A stretch of DNA of 5,448 bases, from contig JAGAEB010000123.1 in assembly GCA_017613335.1 (NCBI GenBank), positions 1 to 5,448 of the forward strand. The letters run 5' to 3'. Each line of letters starts with the position of its first letter. Position 1 is the first letter of the stretch. Positions 1 to 5,120 of the stretch are shown piece by piece. The position numbers and the translations under genes are program-made. Source of the stretch: Methanosarcinaceae archaeon. GTDB taxonomy: Archaea; Halobacteriota; Methanosarcinia; Methanosarcinales; Methanosarcinaceae. The notes under the pieces are model-generated. The model worked only from the letters and a program-made list of their open reading frames with translations, was not told where the DNA came from and did no database searches.

Positions 1-57
1 AGGTAGAGTGGCTGGCTGTTAACCAGCATGTCACAGGTTCGAGTCCTGTAGGCGGCG
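1..57 (+). tRNA. tRNA-Asn (GTT), 5'-truncated by window edge
   Basis: The visible 57 nt are identical to the 3' 57 nt of the complete tRNA-Asn that starts 144 bp downstream. They contain part of the D arm, an anticodon arm with GTT at 18-20, a T arm with the TTCGAGT loop, the 3' acceptor strand AGGCGGC (50-56) and discriminator G57. CCA is not encoded. The first 16 nt lie outside the window. It would decode AAC/AAU. Confidence 0.95.
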
Positions 58-128
58 CCTGATCCTTTACCTTATTTCTCTTTCTTTTCGTCAGCTTTCC
101 TGTCGTTTTCATTTATATGCGAGCGCAT

Positions 129-201
129 GCCGCCTTAACTCAGTAGGTAGAGTGGCTGGCTGTTAACCAGCATGTCACAGGTTCGAGTCCTGTAGGCGGC
201 G
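129..201 (+). tRNA. tRNA-Asn (GTT), complete
   Basis: A full 73-nt cloverleaf is present. The acceptor stem GCCGCCT (129-135) pairs perfectly with AGGCGGC (194-200), and the discriminator is G201. The anticodon stem GCTGG/CCAGC (155-159/167-171) encloses a loop with anticodon GTT at 162-164. The T stem ACAGG/CCTGT (177-181/189-193) is perfect. There is no intron and no encoded CCA. The D stem uses an A10-U25 pair (138/153) instead of the usual G10-C25. The gene is the second of a tandem pair. No TATA box stands at the distance seen for the other tRNAs here, so it may be co-transcribed with the upstream copy across the 71-bp pyrimidine-rich spacer. Confidence 0.97.
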
Positions 202-298
202 CTTCTTTATTTTCGTCTTTTGTTTTTCATCTTTTGTTTCTTTCATCTGCGGTCAGTTCATGATCTGTTCCTGATCAGTTCCGCTCACCCGTACAAAA

Positions 299-308
299 CT
301 TTTATAAT
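299..308 (+). promoter_or_regulatory. Candidate TATA box for tRNA(CAT)
   Basis: CTTTTATAAT is centred about 46 bp before the mature 5' end of the tRNA at 350. With the usual archaeal TATA-to-start distance of about 25 bp, this would give a leader of roughly 20 nt. The tRNA-Thr gene has an AT-rich box at nearly the same distance, which supports the assignment. It is predicted from sequence only. Confidence 0.5.
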
Positions 309-349
309 CATCCGATCTGTTTTATCTCCGTCCTTCAGATTCTCATCGA

Positions 350-423
350 GGGCCTGTAACTCAGTTGGTCAGAGTGCCCGGCTCATAACCGGTCAGTCAC
401 GGGTTCAAGTCCCATCAGGCCCA
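350..423 (+). tRNA. tRNA with anticodon CAT (elongator Met or Ile2)
   Basis: This is a 74-nt cloverleaf. The acceptor stem GGGCCTG/CAGGCCC (350-356/416-422) is perfect, the discriminator is A423, and CCA is not encoded. The anticodon CAT is at 384-386. The anticodon stem lacks the GGG:CCC triple pairs of initiator tRNA, so an initiator role is unlikely. The combination of a GGGCCTG-T start and CAGGCCCA end resembles tRNA-Ile genes, so this may be the tRNA-Ile2 whose wobble C is modified to read AUA; elongator tRNA-Met is the alternative. Two non-pairs are visible, C377/T393 (27-43) and C400/A414 (50-64), together with an A10-U25 D-stem pair (359/375). T-rich runs downstream (434-486) could end transcription. 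Confidence 0.9.
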
Positions 424-516
424 TATTATTCCTGTTTGTTTTTTGTTATCTCCCGCATCTGTTTTTTAATTTCATATCTTTTTTTGTCGATCCTGCCGGG
501 ACGAAGTGACCGGATC
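424..516 (+). other. T-rich spacer after tRNA(CAT)
   Basis: No gene is seen here. Several T runs (about 437-442, 462-467, 478-485) fit archaeal T-tract termination of the tRNA transcript. A short inverted repeat CTGCCG/CGGCAG (493-498/518-523) marks the transition into the repeat region. Confidence 0.4.
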
Positions 517-572
517 GCGGCAGACATACCTCTTCTGCATCCGCCGGAACATTCTGATGCCTTCATACAAAA
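517..572. repeat. Truncated, diverged relic of the 217-bp repeat unit
   Basis: The segment just before palindrome copy 1 shares blocks with the two full tandem units: GCAGAC followed by a CTCTGCATCCG-like stretch near its start, then GCCTTCATACAAA directly before the palindrome. Most of the unit's interior (over 100 bp) is missing and the remainder is diverged. It is read as an older, internally deleted unit. Homology is by eye and the left boundary is approximate. Confidence 0.5.
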
Positions 573-608
573 ATGAATTCTTATGCGTATTTACGCACAA
601 GAATTCAT
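573..608. repeat. 36-bp palindromic repeat, copy 1
   Basis: The outer arms ATGAATTCTT (573-582) and AAGAATTCAT (599-608) are perfect complements. An A/C mismatch follows (583/598), then TGCGT/ACGCA (584-588/593-597) closing an ATTT loop. Each arm holds a GAATTC. The same 36 bp recur at 790 and 2349, and with the last base changed at 1007. The copy opens the first 217-bp tandem unit. Confidence 0.95.
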
Positions 609-789
609 TATGTTGTTTCTTTTGTCGTTTCTTCTGCAGCGGAGCCATCTGATCATCGCAGACGCGATTCCTCTGCATCCGATGAAAAACGTCGGCCGGC
701 GCATCACACAACAATGATGATCTTTGCATCTGAACCCGGGCAGGAATGATATGATGCATGATCCGGATATCCTGTCGCCTTCATACAAT
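573..789. repeat. 217-bp tandem repeat unit A
   Basis: The unit runs from palindrome copy 1 to the base before copy 2 and is followed head-to-tail by unit B of exactly the same length. The two differ at about a dozen bases plus two compensating 1-bp indels (the CCCGGGCAGG/CCCGGCAGG and CCGGATAT/CCGGAATAT areas), so they are roughly 94% identical. The interior has no convincing gene. Short open frames exist on both strands, but 217 is not a multiple of three and the indels shift frame between copies. Confidence 0.9.
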
Positions 790-825
790 ATGAATTCTTA
801 TGCGTATTTACGCACAAGAATTCAT
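790..825. repeat. 36-bp palindromic repeat, copy 2
   Basis: It is identical to copy 1 over all 36 bp, with arms ATGAATTCTT and AAGAATTCAT, an inner TGCGT/ACGCA and an ATTT loop. It lies exactly 217 bp from copies 1 and 3 and is preceded by the same GCCTTCATACAA flank. Identity of the palindrome is higher than that of the surrounding unit. Confidence 0.95.
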
Positions 826-1006
826 TATGCCGTTTCTTTTGTCGTTTCTTCTGCAGCGAAGCCATCTGATCATCGCAGACGCGATTCCTCTGCATCCGAT
901 GAAAAACGTTCGCCGGCGCATCACGCAGCAATGATGATCTTTGCATCTGAACCCGGCAGGAATGATATGATGTATAATCCGGAATATCCTGTCGCCTTCA
1001 TACAAA
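790..1006. repeat. 217-bp tandem repeat unit B
   Basis: This is the second head-to-tail unit, beginning with palindrome copy 2 and ending at copy 3. It is about 94% identical to unit A. A long rightward open frame that begins at 724 runs through it into the ATPase gene, but the residues before the ATPase start are just translated repeat and match no family feature. Confidence 0.9.
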
Positions 1007-1042
1007 ATGAATTCTTATGCGTATTTACGCACAAGAATTCAA
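1007..1042. repeat. 36-bp palindromic repeat, copy 3 (upstream of ATPase)
   Basis: It matches copies 1 and 2 for 35 bases; the last base is A instead of T, so the outermost pair is lost. Sequence then departs from the tandem-unit pattern into the ATPase promoter region. Its 3' end reads AATTCAATA (1036-1044), a 9-mer that recurs directly before copy 4 at 2341-2349. Confidence 0.93.
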
Positions 1043-1045
1043 TAA

Positions 1046-1054
1046 CCTTTAAAT
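1046..1054 (+). promoter_or_regulatory. Candidate TATA box for ATPase gene
   Basis: CCTTTAAAT stands about 30 bp before the ATG at 1081, in the 38 bp between palindrome copy 3 and the gene. A transcript starting 25 or so bases on would have almost no leader. No Shine-Dalgarno motif precedes the ATG, so leaderless translation is plausible. Confidence 0.4.
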
Positions 1055-1080
1055 CATTCAATATCATACAACATGTCGCA

Positions 1081-2352
1081 ATGGAAATCAAGAGAGATCA
1101 ATATCTGGAAAAACTACTGTCGCACAGATGGAACGGCATGGTGAAGATTGTCACCGGCATCCGGAGATGCGGAAAATCCTACCTGCTCTTCACTCTTTTC
1201 AGGAACCGCCTCATATCGGAGGGCGTGGATCCCGGCGACATCATAGAGATAAAACTCGATGAGATTGATGCTGTTCCTCTCAGGAATCCTCTGGCCTTAT
1301 ACGACTATGTGAAATTGCGTACATCTGACGGCAGAAAAAGGTATGTATTGATCGATGAGATCCAGATGATTTCTTCGATCAGAAATCCGTATGTTGAAGA
1401 CGGAGACAAAATCACATTTTATGAGCCTCTCAACAGCCTCCTCAATACCGGATATCTCGATCTGTATGTATCCGGCAGCAATTCCCGTATGCTCAGTTCC
1501 GATGTGCTGACTCAGTTCCGCGGCCGCGGAGATGAAATTCGTCTTCATCCTCTGTCGTTCTCAGAGTTCCTGTCAGCAAAAGGCGGGGACAGGCAGGCAG
1601 CTTATCATGATTATCTCACTTTCGGAGGCATGCCCCGCCTGTTATCTATGAATTCCGATGAAGAAAAAGCAGAATATCTGAAAGGACTGTTCAGAGAAAC
1701 TTACATCAGAGACATCGAAGAAAGGCACAGGATTGATCATCCGGATGTTCTTGAAGGCATCATTGATTTTCTCTGTTCAAACACAGGTTCCCTGACAAAT
1801 CCCAAAAAAATCGCTTCTGAGTTCAGGAACGTCAGCGAGGGTACGGTCAGAAAATACATCGACTATCTGATTGACGCTTTCCTTTTCTCGGAATCGAAAC
1901 GTTATGATGTGAAAGGTAAACGTTATTTCATGTACCCGCAGAAATATTACTGCGAGGATCCGGGTCTCCGCAATGCCCGCCTGAATTTCAGACAGCAGGA
2001 AATAACACATCTGATGGAGAATGCAATCTACAACGAACTCTGTATCCGCGGATATTCTGTGGATGTCGGTGTTGTTACCATAAATGCCAAAAATCCTGAC
2101 GGGAAGTCCGTCCGCATCTCCAAAGAAATTGATTTTGTCGCCAACAGATACGGGGATAAAGTGTATATCCAGTCGGCTTTTGCAATGCCTGACGAAGAGA
2201 AACTGCACGCTGAAACCGATCAGTTCAGATATACCGGGGATTCGTTCAGAAAAGTCGTCGTCCGCGGGGACACAGGAAACAGATGGTTTGATGAAAACGG
2301 CACTCTGCACATCGGCATAGTGGAGTTCCTGCTGGATAAAAATTCAATATGA
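1081..2352 (+). CDS. AAA_14/DUF4143 family ATP-binding protein
   Basis: This 423-aa protein is of normal full length for the family. The N-terminal ATPase domain has a Walker A motif GIRRCGKS (26-33), Walker B RYVLIDE (87-93), a sensor-1-like SGSNS (131-135), RGRG (147-150) and the family signature PLSFSEF (157-163). A winged-helix-like segment follows at about 242-269. The C-terminal DUF4143 region carries E313, EID (349-351) and Q364, reminiscent of a PD-(D/E)XK nuclease core; catalysis is not established. The start at 1081 is chosen because family members begin with the KRDxYLxxL motif, seen here at residues 4-12; the open frame upstream is only translated repeat. The stop codon (2350-2352) lies inside palindrome copy 4. 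Biological role is unknown; such genes are often multicopy and accessory. Confidence 0.92.
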   Translation: MEIKRDQYLEKLLSHRWNGMVKIVTGIRRCGKSYLLFTLFRNRLISEGVDPGDIIEIKLDEIDAVPLRNPLALYDYVKLRTSDGRKRYVLIDEIQMISSIRNPYVEDGDKITFYEPLNSLLNTGYLDLYVSGSNSRMLSSDVLTQFRGRGDEIRLHPLSFSEFLSAKGGDRQAAYHDYLTFGGMPRLLSMNSDEEKAEYLKGLFRETYIRDIEERHRIDHPDVLEGIIDFLCSNTGSLTNPKKIASEFRNVSEGTVRKYIDYLIDAFLFSESKRYDVKGKRYFMYPQKYYCEDPGLRNARLNFRQQEITHLMENAIYNELCIRGYSVDVGVVTINAKNPDGKSVRISKEIDFVANRYGDKVYIQSAFAMPDEEKLHAETDQFRYTGDSFRKVVVRGDTGNRWFDENGTLHIGIVEFLLDKNSI

Positions 2353-2384
2353 ATTCTTATGCGTATTTACGCACAAGAATTCAT
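2349..2384. repeat. 36-bp palindromic repeat, copy 4 (overlaps ATPase stop)
   Basis: It is identical to copies 1 and 2 over 36 bp and, like copy 1, is followed by TATGTTG before the sequences diverge. Bases 2-4 of the repeat are the ATPase stop codon TGA. It lacks the GCCTTCATACAA flank of the other copies. As RNA the 15-bp hairpin would sit at the very 3' end of the ATPase message. Confidence 0.95.
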
Positions 2385-2428
2385 TATGTTGCTCCGGTAT
2401 CTGATCCGGATATTGATTTCTTTTGAGA

Positions 2429-2455
2429 CGCCGGACATCTTTATCCGGCGATTTT
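2429..2455 (+). terminator. Hairpin plus T-rich tail after ATPase
   Basis: CGCCGGA (2429-2435) pairs with TCCGGCG (2444-2450) across an 8-nt loop, followed by ATTTT. It stands 77 bp after the ATPase stop and just past palindrome copy 4. A terminator role is inferred from shape and position. Confidence 0.4.
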
Positions 2456-2625
2456 CTGATGTCGGTCAGATGTATATACCCGGATTTTTATCACGATTTA
2501 AAGCAAACTTATTATACAGATGATGCTTTTTCCTTTTTCAGATCACAGGATAAGTCATTATCCGGATCATCATCCTTCCGGGCATAATCAAATGTCATGC
2601 CTTATCACATTTAATTGATATTGTA

Positions 2626-2635
2626 TTTATATTAT
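2626..2635 (+). promoter_or_regulatory. Candidate TATA box for aldolase gene
   Basis: TTTATATTAT fits an archaeal TATA element and would give a leader of roughly 85-90 nt. A second AT-rich box at about 2678-2686 (ACATATTAT) would give a shorter leader of about 35 nt. The sequence alone does not decide between them. Confidence 0.4.
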
Positions 2636-2732
2636 AATCACTCAATCTGCATCTCTGTCCGCATCAACCATCATCTTACATATTATCACATTACAGATTT
2701 TTTATCAGACCCTGTCAGACCCGACAGGACAC

Positions 2733-2736
2733 GAGG
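2733..2736 (+). promoter_or_regulatory. Shine-Dalgarno site of aldolase gene
   Basis: GAGG lies 7 nt before the ATG at 2744. It decides this start over the upstream in-frame ATG at 2615, which lacks such a motif. Confidence 0.7.
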
Positions 2737-2743
2737 AAAAATT

Positions 2744-3667
2744 ATGCCGAAAATCACAAAAGACAATGTTATCGTCCCGCTGGACGTCCCGAAAGCAGCC
2801 CGTGAAGAATATATCAAAAACTATCTCGCCATCACTCAGAAAAGCGGTCGTTTGATGCTTTTTGCCGGTGACCAGAAGATCGAACACTTAAACGATGACT
2901 TTTACGGAAAAGACATTCCGCTGGATGACAGCGACCCGGAACACATGTTCCGCATCGCATCCCAGGCAAAGATCGGTGTTTTCGCAACGCAGCTCGGTCT
3001 CATCGCCCGCTACGGAATGGACTACAAAGATGTCCCGTATCTGGTCAAGCTCAACTCCAAGACACACCTTGTCAAGACCGCGCAGGATGACCCGTTCAGC
3101 ACCCAGCTCTACAGCATCGACCAGGTCGCCGAATTCAAAGAAAACAGCGGCCTGAAGATTCTCGGCGTCGGCTACACAGTCTACCTCGGAAGCGAATACG
3201 AATCCGATATGCTCGAGCAGGCCGCCCAGATCATCTATGAAGCTCACAGGATCGGTCTCATCGCCGTCCTCTGGATCTACCCGCGCGGAAAGGCCGTTGC
3301 CGCCGAAAAAGACCCGCACCTGATCGCGGGCGCCACCGGAACCGGTGCCTGCCTCGGCGCTGACTTCGTCAAAGTCAACTATCCGAAAGCAGACGGCGCC
3401 AAATCCCAGGAGATCTTCAAAGAAGCCATCCTCGCCGCAGGCCGCACAAAAGTCGTCTGCGCCGGCGGATCCGGAACCGATCCGGCCAAATTCCTGGAAG
3501 ACCTTCACAACCAGATCCACATCAGCGGCGCCGGCGGAAACGCAACAGGCAGAAACATCCACCAGAAACCGCTCGATGAAGCCGTCCGTATGTGCAATGC
3601 CATCTATGCGATCACCGTCGAAGACGCTTCCCTCGAAGACGCCAAAAAGATCGTCATGCCGGCGTGA
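2744..3667 (+). CDS. Class I aldolase, DhnA/FbaB family (probable fructose-1,6-bisphosphate aldolase)
   Basis: This 307-aa TIM-barrel aldolase belongs to the archaeal DhnA/FbaB group (COG1830-type), which cleaves or forms fructose-1,6-bisphosphate through a Schiff base. An N-terminal FAGDQKIEH motif (about 40-48) replaces the common DHG-type active-site strand. The presumed Schiff-base lysine is K210 in DFVKVNYP. Two glycine-rich phosphate loops are visible, AGGSG (240-244) and SGAGGNATGRN (261-271). The start has a good GAGG ribosome site. Codon use is rich in GC-ending codons, unlike the AT-richer ATPase upstream, which suggests strong expression. In methanogens it would serve gluconeogenesis. 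A related family member makes an aromatic-amino-acid precursor (ADH synthase), and sequence alone does not fully exclude that role. It appears to be monocistronic. Confidence 0.9.
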   Translation: MPKITKDNVIVPLDVPKAAREEYIKNYLAITQKSGRLMLFAGDQKIEHLNDDFYGKDIPLDDSDPEHMFRIASQAKIGVFATQLGLIARYGMDYKDVPYLVKLNSKTHLVKTAQDDPFSTQLYSIDQVAEFKENSGLKILGVGYTVYLGSEYESDMLEQAAQIIYEAHRIGLIAVLWIYPRGKAVAAEKDPHLIAGATGTGACLGADFVKVNYPKADGAKSQEIFKEAILAAGRTKVVCAGGSGTDPAKFLEDLHNQIHISGAGGNATGRNIHQKPLDEAVRMCNAIYAITVEDASLEDAKKIVMPA

Positions 3668-3685
3668 CGGAAAAATCAGGGAAAA

Positions 3686-3733
3686 GACTGACTGACAGAC
3701 TGACGGACAGACCGGCGGACAGGCAGGCTGATA
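3686..3733. repeat. Period-12 tandem repeat after aldolase
   Basis: There are four imperfect 12-bp units, starting GACTGACTGACA, then GACTGACGGACA, GACCGGCGGACA and GGCAGGCTGATA. They begin 18 bp after the aldolase stop. Divergence rises steadily along the array. No coding role is evident. Confidence 0.75.
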
Positions 3734-3743
3734 ATGCCGGGAT

Positions 3744-3787
3744 GCCGGTCATTCCATCCTTATTTTTTTATAGAATGGATGGCTTTT
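3744..3787 (+). terminator. Hairpin with T-rich loop and tail after aldolase
   Basis: The arms 3744-3754 and 3773-3783 pair over 11 positions with one mismatch and two G-T pairs. The 18-nt loop contains a run of seven T (3763-3769), and TTTT follows the stem. T-rich runs like this end transcription in archaea. The same T/A stretch may double as a promoter element for the next gene. Confidence 0.45.
3763..3772 (+). promoter_or_regulatory. Candidate TATA box for the leader and membrane protein gene
   Basis: TTTTTTTATA would place a transcript start near 3795-3800, before the folded leader. The alternative box TTTATAAA (3811-3818) overlaps the first helix strand of that leader; if it is the true promoter, the leader fold would not be fully transcribed. 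Confidence 0.3.
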
Positions 3788-3815
3788 CCCACACTATTCC
3801 CTATGGATAATTTAT

Positions 3816-3901
3816 AAAGATCTGCCGCATGACCGCATTTCCGGCAATCCCGGAAAGAATCCGAAAAACTCCGGATTGTCGTATTCCGGCAGCAGATCTT
3901 T
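3816..3901 (+). promoter_or_regulatory. Possible structured leader RNA: three-way junction, riboswitch-like
   Basis: A closing helix of 10 perfect pairs joins AAAGATCTGC (3816-3825) with GCAGATCTTT (3892-3901). Inside it a second helix can form, ATGAC (3829-3833) with GTCGT (3878-3882), leading to two hairpins: TTTCCGG/CCGGAAA (3838-3844/3850-3856, loop CAATC) and AATCCG/CGGATT (3858-3863/3872-3877, 8-nt loop). The 3' strand of the second hairpin abuts the inner helix. The element ends 24 nt before the next start codon, with the GGAAG ribosome site in between. It matches no riboswitch class I recognise. The fold is drawn by hand and its function is inferred. Confidence 0.4.
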
Positions 3902-3925
3902 CAGACTGAAGTTGGAAGTAAAAAT

Positions 3926-4885
3926 ATGGAAAGAAAAAAACTGATTGCTTTCGGCGCCCTCTTTGCAATCCTTTTGATGGTCGGATCCGGTGTTCTTGTC
4001 GGATTCTCCTACCTTTTTTCAGGTCAGGAACAGAACCCGTCGAGGGACGTCAGAGAATTATCACTGAACGCATATAAAAACAGTTCCGTCAATATGGACT
4101 TCAACGGCATCAACGATGTCGTCAAATACCTCCCGTCCGGTGTCGTTTATGCCCAGTATGTCCACGATCCGAACAACATCAATGATGTCTTCAACAACAC
4201 AACGGGCATCAACAGCGCCCTCGTCGCTTATATGTATTACTACAGCCCGACAGAAGACGGATCCTACGGAATCTCTACCGACAGTGTTTATTTCTATGAG
4301 CCCGCAGATATCAGCAAAGCCAAAGTTACCGGCAGATATCTCGGTGAATCGAACGGATATGCTCTCCTCGCTCTTGAGGACGGAAGATATATGATCCCGG
4401 GCAACCCGACGATCGTCGGCTCCCAGTATGCTGTCGGAAACATACTTTCCATTCTTGGCGGCTCCGCAGGAGCAGACACTTACAATGTCATTGCTTCCCA
4501 CATTCCGGAAAAGAATTCTGATTATGAATACCTCGCGATGGCAGGCAGCACAGCCGGCTACGAACAGTATTTCGAAAGCGGCGGCACTTCTGACAACGCA
4601 TACGCACTTGATCTGCGTTTCCTCAACATGAGCGACGACCTCCGCAGCAAAATGGAAACAACACTGGCTTCCTCCAAAGACGGTGTCAGATACATCTGTG
4701 AGAGTTCTGATGACGGTGTTTTCAGCATAACGGCTTACACCGTCGACTCAACCGCCGCCAACACGGCATCCACGACGATCGGCGGCATCCTTGAGGAATA
4801 TTCCGAAGAGCAGAGCGCATCCGCCGGACAGGCAGAAAGCGGCGAAACATCCGCTTCAGGCAATTCAACGTTAGCCGTCGCCTGA
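3926..4885 (+). CDS. Membrane-anchored exported protein of unknown function
   Basis: This is a 319-aa protein. Basic residues MERKK are followed by one hydrophobic segment (about 6-31), a signal anchor or signal peptide, with no lipobox cysteine. The remainder (32-319) is hydrophilic, acidic, rich in Asn, Tyr, Ser and Asp, and should face outside. It has only one cysteine, in YICES. The last 30 residues are a low-complexity Ser/Ala/Glu/Gly tail that looks disordered, possibly a glycosylated stalk. The central part has alternating short strands, such as a GRYLGESNGYALLALEDGRY stretch, suggesting a beta-rich fold. A weak ribosome site GGAAG (3914-3918) precedes the ATG. I do not recognise the family. 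It is probably a lineage-specific envelope protein, expressed alone and possibly controlled by the structured leader before it. Confidence 0.85.
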   Translation: MERKKLIAFGALFAILLMVGSGVLVGFSYLFSGQEQNPSRDVRELSLNAYKNSSVNMDFNGINDVVKYLPSGVVYAQYVHDPNNINDVFNNTTGINSALVAYMYYYSPTEDGSYGISTDSVYFYEPADISKAKVTGRYLGESNGYALLALEDGRYMIPGNPTIVGSQYAVGNILSILGGSAGADTYNVIASHIPEKNSDYEYLAMAGSTAGYEQYFESGGTSDNAYALDLRFLNMSDDLRSKMETTLASSKDGVRYICESSDDGVFSITAYTVDSTAANTASTTIGGILEEYSEEQSASAGQAESGETSASGNSTLAVA

Positions 4886-4925
4886 TCTCATCCGGATCGA
4901 CTGAAAATAATGAATCGATCACAAT

Positions 4926-4962
4926 ACCGGCAACCGGACATCCGGTTACCGGTTTTTGTTTT
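4926..4962 (+). terminator. Strong hairpin/T-tract terminator of membrane protein gene
   Basis: The arms 4926-4937 and 4942-4953 form a 12-position stem with a single C/A mismatch and a 4-nt loop ACAT. TTTT G TTTT follows. It begins 40 bp after the stop codon. Confidence 0.7.
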
Positions 4963-4985
4963 CAGACAGGCATGAATGCGAATTT

Positions 4986-5000
4986 TTAAATATTATAAAT
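4986..5000 (+). promoter_or_regulatory. Candidate TATA box for tRNA-Thr
   Basis: The AT-only stretch TTAAATATTATAAAT lies 41-55 bp before the mature tRNA 5' end, the same distance as the box before tRNA(CAT). This predicts a leader of about 20 nt to be removed by RNase P. Confidence 0.5.
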
Positions 5001-5040
5001 CTCTTTATCGATTTGCTTTCTCTGAAAGCATTGTTCTTCC

Positions 5041-5112
5041 GCCGTTGTGGCTTAGCGGTATAGCGGCTGATTCGTAATCAGCAGGCCGGGGGTTCAAATC
5101 CCTCCAGCGGCT
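5041..5112 (+). tRNA. tRNA-Thr (CGT)
   Basis: This is a 72-nt cloverleaf. The acceptor stem GCCGTTG/CAGCGGC (5041-5047/5105-5111) contains one T-G pair, and the discriminator T5112 is typical of archaeal tRNA-Thr. The anticodon stem GCTGA/TCAGC (5066-5070/5078-5082) encloses anticodon CGT at 5073-5075, which reads ACG. The T stem GGGGG/CCCTC (5088-5092/5100-5104) has one G-T pair. There is no intron and no encoded CCA. Its D stem has the standard G10-C25 pair, unlike the other tRNAs here. Confidence 0.97.
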
Positions 5113-5120
5113 TTCCCTGA

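Larger units (their letters stand above)
2456..2743 (+). other. AT-rich intergenic region before aldolase
   Basis: No gene is seen. A small hairpin GGATAA/TTATCC (2548-2553/2558-2563) with loop GTCA is present. The second half is AT-rich and holds the probable aldolase promoter. An in-frame ATG at 2615 exists, but the residues it would add do not resemble the family and it has no ribosome site. Confidence 0.4.

Noticed and set aside
112..119. TTTATATG as a TATA box for the second tRNA-Asn
   Set aside because: It is only about 13 bp from the tRNA 5' end, too close to direct transcription starting before the tRNA.
472..1005. Repeated short leftward open frames through the tandem units (for example 591-788 and 808-1005)
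   Set aside because: They recur because the DNA is duplicated. Indels shift their frame internally, and they have no ribosome sites or recognisable motifs.
573..1042. CRISPR array, because the repeat is 36 bp and recurs at even spacing
   Set aside because: Spacers are 181 bp and near-identical to each other, the repeat is an almost full palindrome, and no cas gene is present.
724..1080. Upstream extension of the ATPase frame to an ATG at 724, adding 119 residues
   Set aside because: The added residues are only translated 217-bp repeat and palindromes. The family start motif begins at 1081, and a TATA-like box lies between.
1777..2310. Leftward open frame of 177 codons opposite the ATPase
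   Set aside because: It is a shadow frame; the rightward frame has complete family motifs.
573..2384. Classical insertion sequence with a transposase
   Set aside because: The only gene inside is an AAA_14/DUF4143 ATPase. No transposase motif or terminal inverted repeats other than the palindromes are seen.
350..2384. tRNA-integrated genomic island with an attachment-site copy of the tRNA 3' end
   Set aside because: No repeat of the tRNA(CAT) 3' end is found downstream within the window, and no integrase is present.
2888..3562. Long leftward open frame of 224 codons opposite the aldolase
   Set aside because: It is a shadow of a GC-rich, strongly biased gene on the other strand, with no family features.
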